Under the pieces are notes generated by a model. That model made no database searches. It saw only the letters and a program-made list of their open reading frames with translations, and was not told the origin of the DNA. Positions 1 to 8,396 of a stretch of DNA of 64,000 nucleotides are shown here, piece by piece. Numbering within the stretch: the first letter of the stretch is position 1; every line of letters starts with the position of its first letter. The stretch is taken from assembly GCF_900185725.1 (NCBI RefSeq), contig NZ_FYAU01000051.1:62001-126000 (forward strand), written 5' to 3'. This DNA comes from Stappia sp. TSB10P1A. GTDB lineage: Bacteria > Pseudomonadota > Alphaproteobacteria > Rhizobiales > Stappiaceae. The translations under genes were made by a program, and so were the position numbers.

Positions 1-476
1 ATCTCGACATGATGGGCAAGGGCGAAGCGGGCGTCCTGGGTCTCCCCTTCCGGGGCGCGGTGGTCGCGCCGCCCGGTCATCTCCTGCACCTCGCTGACCA
101 AGGTGCCGCCGAGCGCCACGTTGAGCTCCTGCAATCCGCGGCAGATGGCGAAGACCGGCAGGCCTCGGGCGATGGCACGGCGGATCAGCGGCAGCGTCGT
201 GGTGTCGCGGCGCCTGTCGAAGGGACCGTCCTGTTCGCGGGCTTCGGCGCCGTAGAAGACAGGGTGGACGTTGGAGCGCGAGCCGGTCAGCAGCACTCCG
301 TCGACCCGGTCCAGCACCGCGTCGAGGTCGATCGCCGGGCCCATGGACGGCAGCAGCAGCGGCATCGCGCCGGCGCCCTGCACCAGCGCTTCCAGATAGG
401 TGGACGGGGCGGCGTGCCAGGCATAGCCTTCGACTTCCTTGACGTCGCAACTGACAAGAACAACGGGGGCAGACAT
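1..476 (-). CDS. Class-I glutamine amidotransferase-like (peptidase C26, PuuD-type), 3' part cut by window edge
   Basis: Reads on the minus strand from an ATG at 476 and runs off the left edge, so only about 158 N-terminal residues are visible. The translation has the oxyanion strand VLLTGSRSNVHP (about 61-72) and the nucleophile elbow AICRGLQELNVALGG with the catalytic cysteine at residue 112, both typical of the C26 family that hydrolyses gamma-glutamyl bonds (PuuD, gamma-glutamyl-GABA hydrolase). The catalytic His and Glu would lie beyond the edge. It is divergent from the TRAP binding protein gene. A putrescine role is only suggested by family; other C26 members act on different gamma-glutamyl compounds. 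Confidence 0.85.
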   Translation of the reverse strand, partial: MSAPVVLVSCDVKEVEGYAWHAAPSTYLEALVQGAGAMPLLLPSMGPAIDLDAVLDRVDGVLLTGSRSNVHPVFYGAEAREQDGPFDRRRDTTTLPLIRRAIARGLPVFAICRGLQELNVALGGTLVSEVQEMTGRRDHRAPEGETQDARFALAHHVE

Positions 477-871
477 TTGGGGGCTCCTGAAAGGGCTCCT
501 GGGGGGATCCGGTCGCGGTCGGGTCGCACAGGGACGGGAAGACGAGACCGCGGCCCGAACGGTCGCGCCCGCATCGACTGCGGGCTCGACTGGGAGATTA
601 GCGGAAGGCGCTGGCTTGTCCACCATCCGGCGAGATCTCCCGTCCGCGGCGGGGCGCGATTGGTCCGCACCCGCGGGCGCCGCGAAAATTCGCACCCGCA
701 TGCCGGCCGGCCTTGTGTCCCAAGGGCATATGCGGTTTATATCGCTCTCAAAGTGCCTTTAGGAGAAGGGCACTTGGCAACGTCGGGCGGCATTGGCTGC
801 CGACACCGGTTCGAGAATCGATCGTTCAGCGGGCAGTCGAGATCTCGATCAAATCCCAAGGGAGGGACTGC
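477..871. other. Divergent intergenic region between the C26 amidotransferase and dctP
   Basis: About 395 bases between two divergent starts, so it should hold both promoters. A strong ribosome-binding site (AGGGAGGGA) sits just before the dctP ATG at 872. The stretch around 712-745 has CTTGTG followed by TTTATAT, which could be a weak promoter for dctP, but spacing and match are not convincing. Open frames here have no recognisable product. Confidence 0.4.
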
Positions 872-1966
872 ATGGATCGCCGTTCATTCATCACGAAGGC
901 CGGCCTCGCCGGCGTTGGCGTGGGTGCCGCCACGCTCGCCGCTCCGGCCATTGCGCAGGGCAACCAGACCTGGCGCATGGTCACCACCTGGCCGAAGAAC
1001 TTTCCCGGCCTCGGCGTCGGCGCGCAGCGCCTTGCCGACCGCATCACCGCCGCGTCCGGCGGCCGGCTGACCGTGCAGGTCTACTCGGCCGGCGAACTGG
1101 TCCCACCGCTGCAGTCGCTCGACGCGGTGATCGACGGGTCGGCCGAGATGTCGCATGGCGCCGCCTATTACTGGCAGAACAAGAGCCAGGCGCTGTCCTT
1201 CTTCACCGGCGTTCCCTATGGCATGACCTCGCGCGAACTCGCCGCCTGGGTGCGCTATATGGGCGGCCAGGAAATCTGGGACGAGATCTACGACCAGTTC
1301 GGCGTGCAGGGCTTCCTGTCCGGCGACACCGGCACCCAGGCGGGCGGCTGGTTCCGCAACGAACTGACGAGCCTTGAGTCCGTCAAGGGCCTGCGCTTCC
1401 GGACCCCGGGTCTCGGCGGCCGCGTGTGGGAGAAGCTCGGCGCCACCGTCACCAACATGGCGGCGGGCGAGATCTTCCAGGCGCTGCAGTCGGGCACGCT
1501 GGACGCGGCCGAGTTCGTCGGCCCCTACAACGACCTGGCGCTCGGTTTCTACCAGATCTGCAAGAACTATTACTTCCCGAGCTTCATCGAGCCGGGTCTT
1601 GCAACGGAACTGGTCGTCTCCAAGGCGAAGTACCAGGCCCTGCCGAGCGACCTGCAGGCCATCGTCCGCGACGTCTGCCAGGCCGAATACGACCAGGTCG
1701 CCTCGGACTTCTATGCCAACGATCCGCGCGCGCTGAAGACGCTGGTCGAGCAGCATGGGGTGCAGGTGCGCGAGTTCCCGGCCGACATCATGGAAGCCGG
1801 CGCCAACGCGGCGATCGAGATCCTCGAAGGCCTGCGCAACTCCGACGATGCTCTCGTCAAGAAGACGACCGAGAGCTTCATCGAGTCGCTCAACATCATG
1901 CGCACCCGCACCGAAGGCACCGACGGCGCCTTCATCCAGGCGCGCAAGACCTACTTCAAGATCTGA
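872..1966 (+). CDS. TRAP transporter substrate-binding protein (DctP family), Tat-type signal
   Basis: Periplasmic solute receptor of a tripartite ATP-independent transporter, 364 residues, the usual DctP length. The N-terminus MDRRSFITKAG is a twin-arginine motif followed by a hydrophobic stretch ending APAIAQG, so export through Tat is likely, as in the alpha-keto acid / chloroaromatic TRAP receptors. Mature start is near residue 31. The ATG at 872 is chosen for the AGGGAGGGA ribosome-binding site; longer frames upstream lack a signal. The permease genes dctM and dctQ lie on the opposite strand and converge on it across a terminator. The ligand cannot be read from sequence. Confidence 0.92.
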   Translation: MDRRSFITKAGLAGVGVGAATLAAPAIAQGNQTWRMVTTWPKNFPGLGVGAQRLADRITAASGGRLTVQVYSAGELVPPLQSLDAVIDGSAEMSHGAAYYWQNKSQALSFFTGVPYGMTSRELAAWVRYMGGQEIWDEIYDQFGVQGFLSGDTGTQAGGWFRNELTSLESVKGLRFRTPGLGGRVWEKLGATVTNMAAGEIFQALQSGTLDAAEFVGPYNDLALGFYQICKNYYFPSFIEPGLATELVVSKAKYQALPSDLQAIVRDVCQAEYDQVASDFYANDPRALKTLVEQHGVQVREFPADIMEAGANAAIEILEGLRNSDDALVKKTTESFIESLNIMRTRTEGTDGAFIQARKTYFKI

Positions 1967-2006
1967 CGGCTGCCGACCGTCTCCGGACGGTCCCCGAAAA
2001 TGCAAA

Positions 2007-2032
2007 CCCCGGCCTTTCGGCCGGGGTTTTTT
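2007..2032 (+). terminator. Rho-independent terminator of dctP
   Basis: ACCCCGGCC-TTTC-GGCCGGGGT hairpin followed directly by a run of six T, 40 bases after the dctP stop. On the other strand it could also help stop dctM transcription, though the stop codon of dctM is about 75 bases away. Confidence 0.9.
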
Positions 2033-2107
2033 GTTGCAAGGTTCCTGGTCCCGCCTCACTCGGCATGGGGGCGCGACGCCGGTATCGCCCCCGGCGCGGC
2101 GGCAGGA

Positions 2108-3499
2108 TCACCGATAGATCGCCCGCGGCAGCCAAGTGGCGATCTCCGGGAAGGCGAACAGGATGGCGATGGCCAGAACCTGCAGGCCGACGAAGGGCAG
2201 CACGCCCCTGTAGATCATCGTCGTCGACACGGAGTGCGGGGCGACACCGCGCAGGTAGAACAGCGCGAAGCCGAAGGGCGGCGTCAGGAACGAGGTCTGC
2301 AGGTTGACGCCGACAATGATGCCGAGCCAGACCGGGTCGACATCGAGGGCAAGCAGGATCGGCGCGGTGATCGGGATCACGATGAAGATGATCTCGAACG
2401 TGTCGAGGATGAAGCCCAGCAGGAACATGATGAACATCACCACCGCCACGGCCATCAGCGTGCCGCCGGGCAGGTTCGCCAGGAATTCGTGTACCAGATT
2501 GTCGCCGCCCATCAGGCGGAAGACGATCGAGAACACTGCCGCGCCGAACAGGATGATGAACACCATGCAGGTGATCGTCGCCGTGGCGATGGCGGTCTCC
2601 CGCAGGATCGAGAAGGACAGGCGCCAGCGCAGGGCGGCGAGCACCAGCGCGCCGACCGCGCCCACGGAGGCCGCTTCGGTCGGTGTGGCGATGCCGCCGA
2701 GGATCGAACCGAGCACGGCCATGATCAGCAGCAGCGGCGGCAGCAGCGCGGTCAGCACCTCGCGGAAGAGATGCGCCTTCTCTTCCGGCGGGACGGGCGT
2801 TGCCGGGCAGGATTCCGGATCGGTGATCGCCTTGAACACGGTCCAGGCGAGATAGAGGCCGACCAGCATCAGGCCGGGCAGGAGAGCGCCGGCGAAGAGA
2901 TCGCCGACCGAGACCGGTGCCGGTGCGAAATTGCCCTTCGACATCTGGACCTGGGCGTTGATGCCCGACAGCATGTCGCCCATGAAGATCAGCACCGTCG
3001 ACGGCGGGATGATCTGGCCGAGCGTGCCGGAAGCGCAGATGACGCCGCTGGCAAGCCGCGGGTCGTATTTCGCGCGCAGCATCGCCGGCAGCGAGATCAG
3101 GCCCATGGTGACAACGGTGGCGCCGACGACGCCGGTCGAGGCGGCCAGCAGCGCGCCGACGACGATGACCGACATGCCGAGGCCGCCGCGCAGGTTGCCG
3201 AACAGCTTGCCCATGGTCAGCAGCAGTTGCTCGGCGATCTTCGAGCGCTCCAGCATCACGCCCATGAAGATGAACAGCGGCACGGCGACCAGCACCTCGT
3301 TGGTCATGTAGCCGATATAGCGGTTGGCGAGGCTGCCGAGATTGGACGGGTCGAAGACGCCGAGCCACATGCCGACAAGACCGAACATCAGCGATACGCC
3401 GGCAAGCGTGAAGGCGACCGGAAAGCCGAGCAGCAGGAAGCCGATGATGCCGAAGAACATGAGCCCGGACAGGAGCTCGCCGATAAGTACCGGAGTCAT
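2108..3499 (-). CDS. dctM: TRAP transporter large permease subunit (DctM)
   Basis: Twelve-or-more-helix permease of 463 residues that forms the transport channel of a TRAP system, driven by a cation gradient. The chain alternates hydrophobic segments and contains the DctM-type stretches FIFMGVMLE and GASGTLGQIIPPST-like region (around 170-185), then a long second half ending in helices. Its start overlaps the stop of dctQ by one base (TGATG), so the two are translationally coupled. With dctP it makes a complete TRAP transporter for an organic acid; the substrate is not known. Confidence 0.93.
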   Translation of the reverse strand: MTPVLIGELLSGLMFFGIIGFLLLGFPVAFTLAGVSLMFGLVGMWLGVFDPSNLGSLANRYIGYMTNEVLVAVPLFIFMGVMLERSKIAEQLLLTMGKLFGNLRGGLGMSVIVVGALLAASTGVVGATVVTMGLISLPAMLRAKYDPRLASGVICASGTLGQIIPPSTVLIFMGDMLSGINAQVQMSKGNFAPAPVSVGDLFAGALLPGLMLVGLYLAWTVFKAITDPESCPATPVPPEEKAHLFREVLTALLPPLLLIMAVLGSILGGIATPTEAASVGAVGALVLAALRWRLSFSILRETAIATATITCMVFIILFGAAVFSIVFRLMGGDNLVHEFLANLPGGTLMAVAVVMFIMFLLGFILDTFEIIFIVIPITAPILLALDVDPVWLGIIVGVNLQTSFLTPPFGFALFYLRGVAPHSVSTTMIYRGVLPFVGLQVLAIAILFAFPEIATWLPRAIYR

Positions 3500-4083
3500 C
3501 AGGCTTCAGCCTCCCCCTTGGACGCGGCAACGGACTCGTAGCGCAGATGCGGCGGCAGCAGGTCTTCTCGGCCCGCCAGCACCAGCACGGCACGGGCCGC
3601 CATTGCCAGGCCCTGCAGGGCAAGCAGCGCGGCAAAGCCGATGATGAAGGATTTCAGGATGAACAGTCCCGGCATGCCGCCGAAATTGGCCGAGGCCTCG
3701 CTGAGGCGCCAGGAACGCGCGACGAAGGTCCAGCTATAGTTGGTTACCACATAGGTGAAAGGCAGCAGGAACAGGAACACGCCGAGCAGATCGACCATCG
3801 CCTTGCGGCGCACGGTGGCCGGCCGGTAGAAGATGTCGACGCGAACGTGGTCGTTGCGCAGCAGGGCGAAGCCGGCGACGGCGGTGAACATGGCGCCGTT
3901 CAGCCAGACATAGAGATCCTGCATCCAGACAAAGCTGGTGGAGAAGACGTAGCGTTGCACCACCACTGTGAAGCAGACGACGACGATGGCCAGCGACAGC
4001 CAGGAAAACACGTTTCCGACCAGCGCGTTGAGCCCGCTGATGACGCGGACGATGAGGGCGAGCGCGCGCACCGGCTCACTCAC
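3499..4083 (-). CDS. dctQ: TRAP transporter small permease subunit (DctQ), GTG start
   Basis: Small membrane subunit, 194 residues with four hydrophobic segments (about 18-45, 55-75, 95-115, 140-165), the DctQ pattern. It stabilises DctM and helps the receptor dock. No in-frame ATG lies near the start; the likely start is GTG at 4083, which has no good ribosome-binding site of its own but sits inside the end of a 14-codon leader frame with a strong one (4076-4120). Translation is therefore probably coupled to that leader, unless a base error hides a longer N-terminus. Confidence 0.88.
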   Translation of the reverse strand: MSEPVRALALIVRVISGLNALVGNVFSWLSLAIVVVCFTVVVQRYVFSTSFVWMQDLYVWLNGAMFTAVAGFALLRNDHVRVDIFYRPATVRRKAMVDLLGVFLFLLPFTYVVTNYSWTFVARSWRLSEASANFGGMPGLFILKSFIIGFAALLALQGLAMAARAVLVLAGREDLLPPHLRYESVAASKGEAEA

Positions 4084-4120
4084 CGTCGCGCGTTTGGCGG
4101 CGCGCGTTCTCGAGTTTCAT
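4076..4120 (-). CDS. Possible 14-residue leader peptide coupled to dctQ
   Basis: An ATG at 4120 follows a strong Shine-Dalgarno (GGAGAGGG, six bases upstream) and opens the short frame MKLENARRQTRDGE, whose TGA overlaps the dctQ GTG start by eight bases (GTGAGTGA). Such an overlap would re-start ribosomes on dctQ. It could equally be the true dctQ N-terminus separated by a frameshift or sequencing error. No regulatory amino-acid run is visible in the peptide. Confidence 0.4.
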   Translation of the reverse strand: MKLENARRQTRDGE

Positions 4121-4467
4121 CACGGACCCTCTCCGGTGGTTTCCCCTGCGGGATGCTGGCGTGTTCGCCATTCCAGCCCGCTTCCCCATATGACGATGGG
4201 CGTTTGCTTAGCAGTTTTGCAGCCGATGCAAAAGCAATGCTGCACCTGTCGTGGGCAAAATCGTCGGAGGGGAGGGAGACGGCGAGACCGCGCTCCCCGG
4301 ACGTCGCGGCATGTGCGGTCTTGCCCGGCTTCCGGCCCGCCTACAGGGCGGGCCAATCGCAAGATCACCTTGCGGAAGCGGCGGAATTCAATTGACGGCG
4401 CCGGGGGTTGGGAAAGAACCTTGGCGGAGCGGGCGCGCGTGAGGGCATCCGCAGGGAGGGAGTTTAC
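4121..4467. other. Divergent intergenic region between dctQ leader and indolepyruvate oxidoreductase
   Basis: About 350 bases holding the promoters of two divergent units. It includes the ribosome-binding sites of both (around 4127-4134 on the minus strand, GGAGGGAG at 4454-4462 on the plus strand). No clear operator or RNA structure was recognised. Confidence 0.4.
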
Positions 4468-7400
4468 ATGGCACGCAACACGGTCTCGCTCGATGACAAG
4501 TATGACCTTGCGAAAGAGCGCATCTTCATCTCCGGCACCCAGGCCCTGATCCGCCTGGTGCTGATGCAGAAGGAGCGGGACCGCCGCGCCGGGCTCAACA
4601 CCGCCGGCTATGTCACCGGCTATCGCGGCTCGCCGCTCGGGGCGCTCGACCAGCAATTCCAGAAGGCCGCGCGCTTGCTCGCGCCGCAGGACGTGGTGTT
4701 CTCGCCGGGGATCAACGAGGACCTTGCCGCCACCGCGCTGTGGGGCACCCAGCAGGCGGAAATGCGCGGCGAGGGCCGTTATGACGGCGTCTTCGGCATC
4801 TGGTACGGCAAGGGGCCGGGCGTCGACCGGTCGGGCGATGCCTTCCGCCACGCCAATCTCGCCGGCACCTCGCGTCATGGCGGCGTGCTGGCGCTGATGG
4901 GCGACGACCACACCTGCGAGAGCTCGACCACGGCACATCAGTCGGAATTCGCACTGGTCGATGCGATGATGCCGATCCTCAATCCGGCCGGGGCGCAGGA
5001 GATCCTGGATTTCGGCCTCTATGGCTGGGCGCTGTCGCGCTATGCCGGCATCTGGGCCGGCCTCAAGCTGGTCAAGGACAATGTCGAATCGACCGCGACC
5101 ATCGACGGGCGGCTCGACCGGGTCCTGCCGGTCCTTCCTGATTTCCCCTTCCCGCCGGACGGCGTGCATATCCGTCCGTCCGATCATCCGTTGGTGCAGG
5201 AGGCGCGCCTGCACGAGGTCAAGCTGCCGGCGGCGAAAGCCTTCATCGCCGCCAATCCGCTGGATAAGGTGGTGCTGTCGGGCGGCCGTCAGCCGGTGGT
5301 CGGCATCGTCTCCACCGGCAAGAGCTACCTCGACGTAGTCGAGGCGCTCGACTTGCTCGGCATCGACGAGATGGCGGCGGCCGATCTCGGCGTCGCCTTC
5401 CTGAAGATCGGTTGCCCCTGGCCCTTGTCGCCGGGTCGGCTACGCGATTTTGCAAAGGGTCTCGAGCTGTTGATCGTGGTGGAGGAAAAGCGCGGGCTGA
5501 TCGAACCGCAGGTCAAGGAGATCCTCTACGGCATGACCGACGCCCCGACGGTGATCGGCAAGGCCGACGAGGACGGTGCCGTGCTGTTCCGCGCGCCCGG
5601 CGCGCTGGAGCCGATCCAGATCGCCCGCGAGATCGGTCGCCGGGTGGCTCGGCGGCGCGCCTCCGACGCGCTCTCGGCGCGTCTTGCGGATGTCGAGGAA
5701 CGCGCCCTGAGGCTGGCGGCGACGCGGGACGTGGCCGTGCGCAGCCCGTATTTCTGCGCCGGCTGCCCGCACAATTCCTCGACACGGGTTCCCGAAGGCA
5801 GCCGCGCCTATGCCGGCATCGGCTGCCATTACATGGTCCAGTGGATGGACCGGAACACGGAAGGCTACACCCAGATGGGCGGCGAGGGCGCCAACTGGGT
5901 CGGCGAGGCGCATTTCTCGCGCACCGGCCATGTCTTCCAGAATCTCGGCGACGGCACCTACAACCATTCCGGTGCCCTGGCGATCCGCGCGGCCAAGGCG
6001 GCCGGCGTCAACATCACCTACAAGATCCTCTACAACGACGCGGTGGCGATGACCGGCGGCCAGGCTCATGACGGCGGTCTGCGCGTCGACGAGATCGCCC
6101 GGCAGGTTGCGGCGGAAGGGGCGCGGCGTGTCGTCATCGTGACGGACGAGCCGGGCAAGTATCCGCCGGCGACTGCCTGGCCGTCCGGCACCGCCATCCA
6201 TCACCGCGACGAGTTGATCGAGGTGGAGCGCGAACTGGCCCGCGAGCCCGGCCTCACCGTCCTCATCTACGACCAGACCTGTGCGGCCGAAAAGCGGCGC
6301 CGGCGCAAGCGCGGCCTCTTTCCCGATCCCGACGAGCGGGTGGTGGTCAACGAACTGGTCTGCGAGGGCTGCGGCGATTGCGGCGTCCAGTCCAACTGCG
6401 TCGCCATCCAGCCGGTGGAGACCGAGTGGGGCCGCAAGCGGATGATCGACCAGTCATCCTGCAACAAGGACTTCTCCTGCGTGAAAGGGTTCTGCCCCTC
6501 CTTCGTCAGCGTGCGCGGCGGCGTGCTGAAGGGCCGCGCGGTGATGCCGCCGCCGCCGCCGCAGGTGGCCGAGCCGCAGATCGCGCCGCTTACCGGCACC
6601 CATTCGGTGATGATCACCGGCGTTGGGGGCACCGGCGTCGTCACCATCGGCGCGGTGATCGGCATGGCCGCGCATCTCGACGGGCTTGGCTGCGGCATCA
6701 TCGACATGGCTGGCCTCGCCCAAAAGGGCGGCGCGGTGATCAGCCATCTCAAGCTGGCGCCGCGGCCCGAGGAGATCTCGGCGATCCGCGTCGGGCCTGG
6801 CACGGCGGATCTCGTGCTCGGCTGCGACATCGTCGTCGCCGGATCGGCGAAGATCCTCTCGGCGATGACGCCGGGCCGCAGCTTCGCGGTGGTCAACACC
6901 CACGAGACGCTGCCGGGCGACTTTGCCCGCAATCCCGATTTCAGCCTTCCCGGCCGGCGGCTGGTCGCGGCGCTCAGCGAGGCGGCGGGGCGTGACCGCG
7001 CCCGTTTCATCGATGCGACCGCGCTCGCCACCGAACTCTTCGGCGATGCCATCGCCGCCAACATGTTCCTGCTCGGCTTCGGCTGGCAGCTCGGCGCCCT
7101 GCCGCTGACCCGCGAGGCGCTTGAGGAGGCGATCCGGCTCAACAAGGTGTCGGTGGAGATGAACCTTGCCGCCTTCGCCTGGGGCCGGGTCGCGGCGGTG
7201 GATCCGGACGCGGTGGTGCGGGCGGCGAAGACCCGTCCCGACCGGCTCGAGCACCGACGCCTGTCGGACAGCGTCGAGGAGATGATCGAGCGGCGCGCCG
7301 CCTTCCTCGCCGACTATCAGGATGCGGCCTATGCGGCGCGATACCGTGACCGCGTCGCACGGCTGTCGCAGGCTGCGAGCCGCCTCGGCGCGCCCGGCGA

Positions 7401-7929
7401 GGAAATCCGCGAGACGGCGGTGCGCGAGCTCTTCCGGCTGATGGCGATCAAGGACGAGTACGAGGTTGCCCGCCTGTTTATCGGGGAGAGTTTCGCGCGG
7501 CAACTGTCGGAGACCTTCGAGAGTTTCCAGAAGCTGGAGTTCCATCTGGCGCCGCCGCTGCTGTCGCGCACCGACAAGCGCACGGGCCGTCCGGCCAAGC
7601 GCCGCTTCGGGCCCTGGATGATGCCGACCTTCCGCCTGCTTGCCCGGATGAAGGGCCTGCGCGGCACCGCCCTGGATCTGTTCGGCCGCACCCAGGAGAG
7701 GCGGCGTGAGCGCCGCTTGCGCGACGACTATGAGCGGATCGTCGACGAGGTGGCGGGTTCGCTGGAGGCCGGCAATGCGACGGCGGCGCTGGCGCTGCTC
7801 GCCTTCCCGCGCTCGATCCGCGGCTTCGGTCCGGTGCGGGAAGCCTCGATGCGCGAGGCCGAGGCGCGACTGCCCGAGTTGCTTGCGGCGTTTCGCGAGG
7901 GACGCGGCGCCCGGCTTGCGGCGGAGTAG
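4468..7929 (+). CDS. Indolepyruvate ferredoxin oxidoreductase, fused alpha-beta type
   Basis: Single-chain 2-oxoacid:ferredoxin oxidoreductase of 1153 residues, oxidatively decarboxylating aryl pyruvates (from Trp, Phe, Tyr transamination) to aryl-acyl-CoA. Order: pyrimidine-binding-type domain at the N-terminus (GYRGSPLGALDQQ), CAGCPHNSST near 431, TPP-binding region GDGTYNHSG to NDAVAMTGGQ (about 493-530), a ferredoxin-like cluster CEGCGDCGVQSNC beginning at 632, then the IorB-like gamma domain starting GVGGTGVVTIG (about 718). This fused form is common in aerobic proteobacteria. ATG 4468 has GGAGGGAG six bases upstream. It is monocistronic, followed by a hairpin. A link to the downstream acyl-CoA ligase operon is possible but not shown. 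Confidence 0.93.
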   Translation: MARNTVSLDDKYDLAKERIFISGTQALIRLVLMQKERDRRAGLNTAGYVTGYRGSPLGALDQQFQKAARLLAPQDVVFSPGINEDLAATALWGTQQAEMRGEGRYDGVFGIWYGKGPGVDRSGDAFRHANLAGTSRHGGVLALMGDDHTCESSTTAHQSEFALVDAMMPILNPAGAQEILDFGLYGWALSRYAGIWAGLKLVKDNVESTATIDGRLDRVLPVLPDFPFPPDGVHIRPSDHPLVQEARLHEVKLPAAKAFIAANPLDKVVLSGGRQPVVGIVSTGKSYLDVVEALDLLGIDEMAAADLGVAFLKIGCPWPLSPGRLRDFAKGLELLIVVEEKRGLIEPQVKEILYGMTDAPTVIGKADEDGAVLFRAPGALEPIQIAREIGRRVARRRASDALSARLADVEERALRLAATRDVAVRSPYFCAGCPHNSSTRVPEGSRAYAGIGCHYMVQWMDRNTEGYTQMGGEGANWVGEAHFSRTGHVFQNLGDGTYNHSGALAIRAAKAAGVNITYKILYNDAVAMTGGQAHDGGLRVDEIARQVAAEGARRVVIVTDEPGKYPPATAWPSGTAIHHRDELIEVERELAREPGLTVLIYDQTCAAEKRRRRKRGLFPDPDERVVVNELVCEGCGDCGVQSNCVAIQPVETEWGRKRMIDQSSCNKDFSCVKGFCPSFVSVRGGVLKGRAVMPPPPPQVAEPQIAPLTGTHSVMITGVGGTGVVTIGAVIGMAAHLDGLGCGIIDMAGLAQKGGAVISHLKLAPRPEEISAIRVGPGTADLVLGCDIVVAGSAKILSAMTPGRSFAVVNTHETLPGDFARNPDFSLPGRRLVAALSEAAGRDRARFIDATALATELFGDAIAANMFLLGFGWQLGALPLTREALEEAIRLNKVSVEMNLAAFAWGRVAAVDPDAVVRAAKTRPDRLEHRRLSDSVEEMIERRAAFLADYQDAAYAARYRDRVARLSQAASRLGAPGEEIRETAVRELFRLMAIKDEYEVARLFIGESFARQLSETFESFQKLEFHLAPPLLSRTDKRTGRPAKRRFGPWMMPTFRLLARMKGLRGTALDLFGRTQERRRERRLRDDYERIVDEVAGSLEAGNATAALALLAFPRSIRGFGPVREASMREAEARLPELLAAFREGRGARLAAE

Positions 7930-7975
7930 GGGGCGCCTTCACGCCGGGTCTCCGGCACCGCGCCAAAAAACAGGT

Positions 7976-7999
7976 CACGGCCGCCGAGAGGCGGCCGTG
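7976..7999 (+). terminator. Hairpin terminator after indolepyruvate oxidoreductase
   Basis: Perfect 10-bp stem CACGGCCGCC-GAGA-GGCGGCCGTG, 46 bases after the stop, followed by a weak T-rich tail (TTCGTTT). Confidence 0.7.
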
Positions 8000-8233
8000 T
8001 TCGTTTCCGGTTGTGCTCTGCCGCGCGGGGCTTCGGCTCCGCCTTCCTGCCTTTCGGGCGAAATAAGCTGATATCGCGAGCCTTTCGGAGCCCTCGTGTT
8101 TCGCTGGTCGTTTGGATCTGATTTCCTTCTAATACTTTAATAAAACTTATGATTGCAGAAGGTTGCAGGTAATTTATTTGAATATTTGTTGTGTTGAATA
8201 TAGATTTTGTTTGTCAATTAAGGAGTTTTGAAA
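8000..8233. other. AT-rich leader region upstream of the small secreted peptide
   Basis: From about 8100 the base composition falls sharply below that of the neighbourhood, with long A/T runs up to 8233. Several TTG... and TATA-like words could serve as a promoter for the peptide gene at 8234, but none stands out. The AAGGAG ribosome-binding site is at 8219-8225. No other gene is visible. Confidence 0.45.
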
Positions 8234-8380
8234 ATGAAGATGATATATTTTCTGGTGTGTGTCCTGACGGCTGTTGCGTTCGCGACGGTCAGCGCCAGCG
8301 CCCATGGCGGTGGATGCCGCAAGGACAGCCCGCGCGGGAAGTGTTGCCACGCTGGATCTCAGCCCTATCACTGTCACTGA
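8234..8380 (+). CDS. Small secreted Cys/His-rich peptide (YHYH-like), 48 residues
   Basis: A short frame starting ATG at 8234, nine bases after AAGGAG. Residues 1-23 form a signal peptide (MKMIYFLVCVLTAV...ATVSASA) and the mature part of about 25 residues is GGGCRKDSPRGKCCH followed by AGSQPYHCH. The spaced C...CCH...HCH pattern recalls the short YHYH-type exported proteins whose ends read GCH...YHCH and may bind a metal. The function is unknown. It sits alone in an AT-rich patch, stops 16 bases before the convergent response regulator end, and its codon use and leader composition differ from neighbours, so lateral gain is possible. Confidence 0.6.
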   Translation: MKMIYFLVCVLTAVAFATVSASAHGGGCRKDSPRGKCCHAGSQPYHCH

Positions 8381-8396
8381 GTAAAATGACCCGGTC

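Noticed and set aside
2000..3541. Long plus-strand frame across dctM
   Set aside because: Antisense to a permease with strong family motifs; low-complexity acidic and Gln-rich translation is a shadow.
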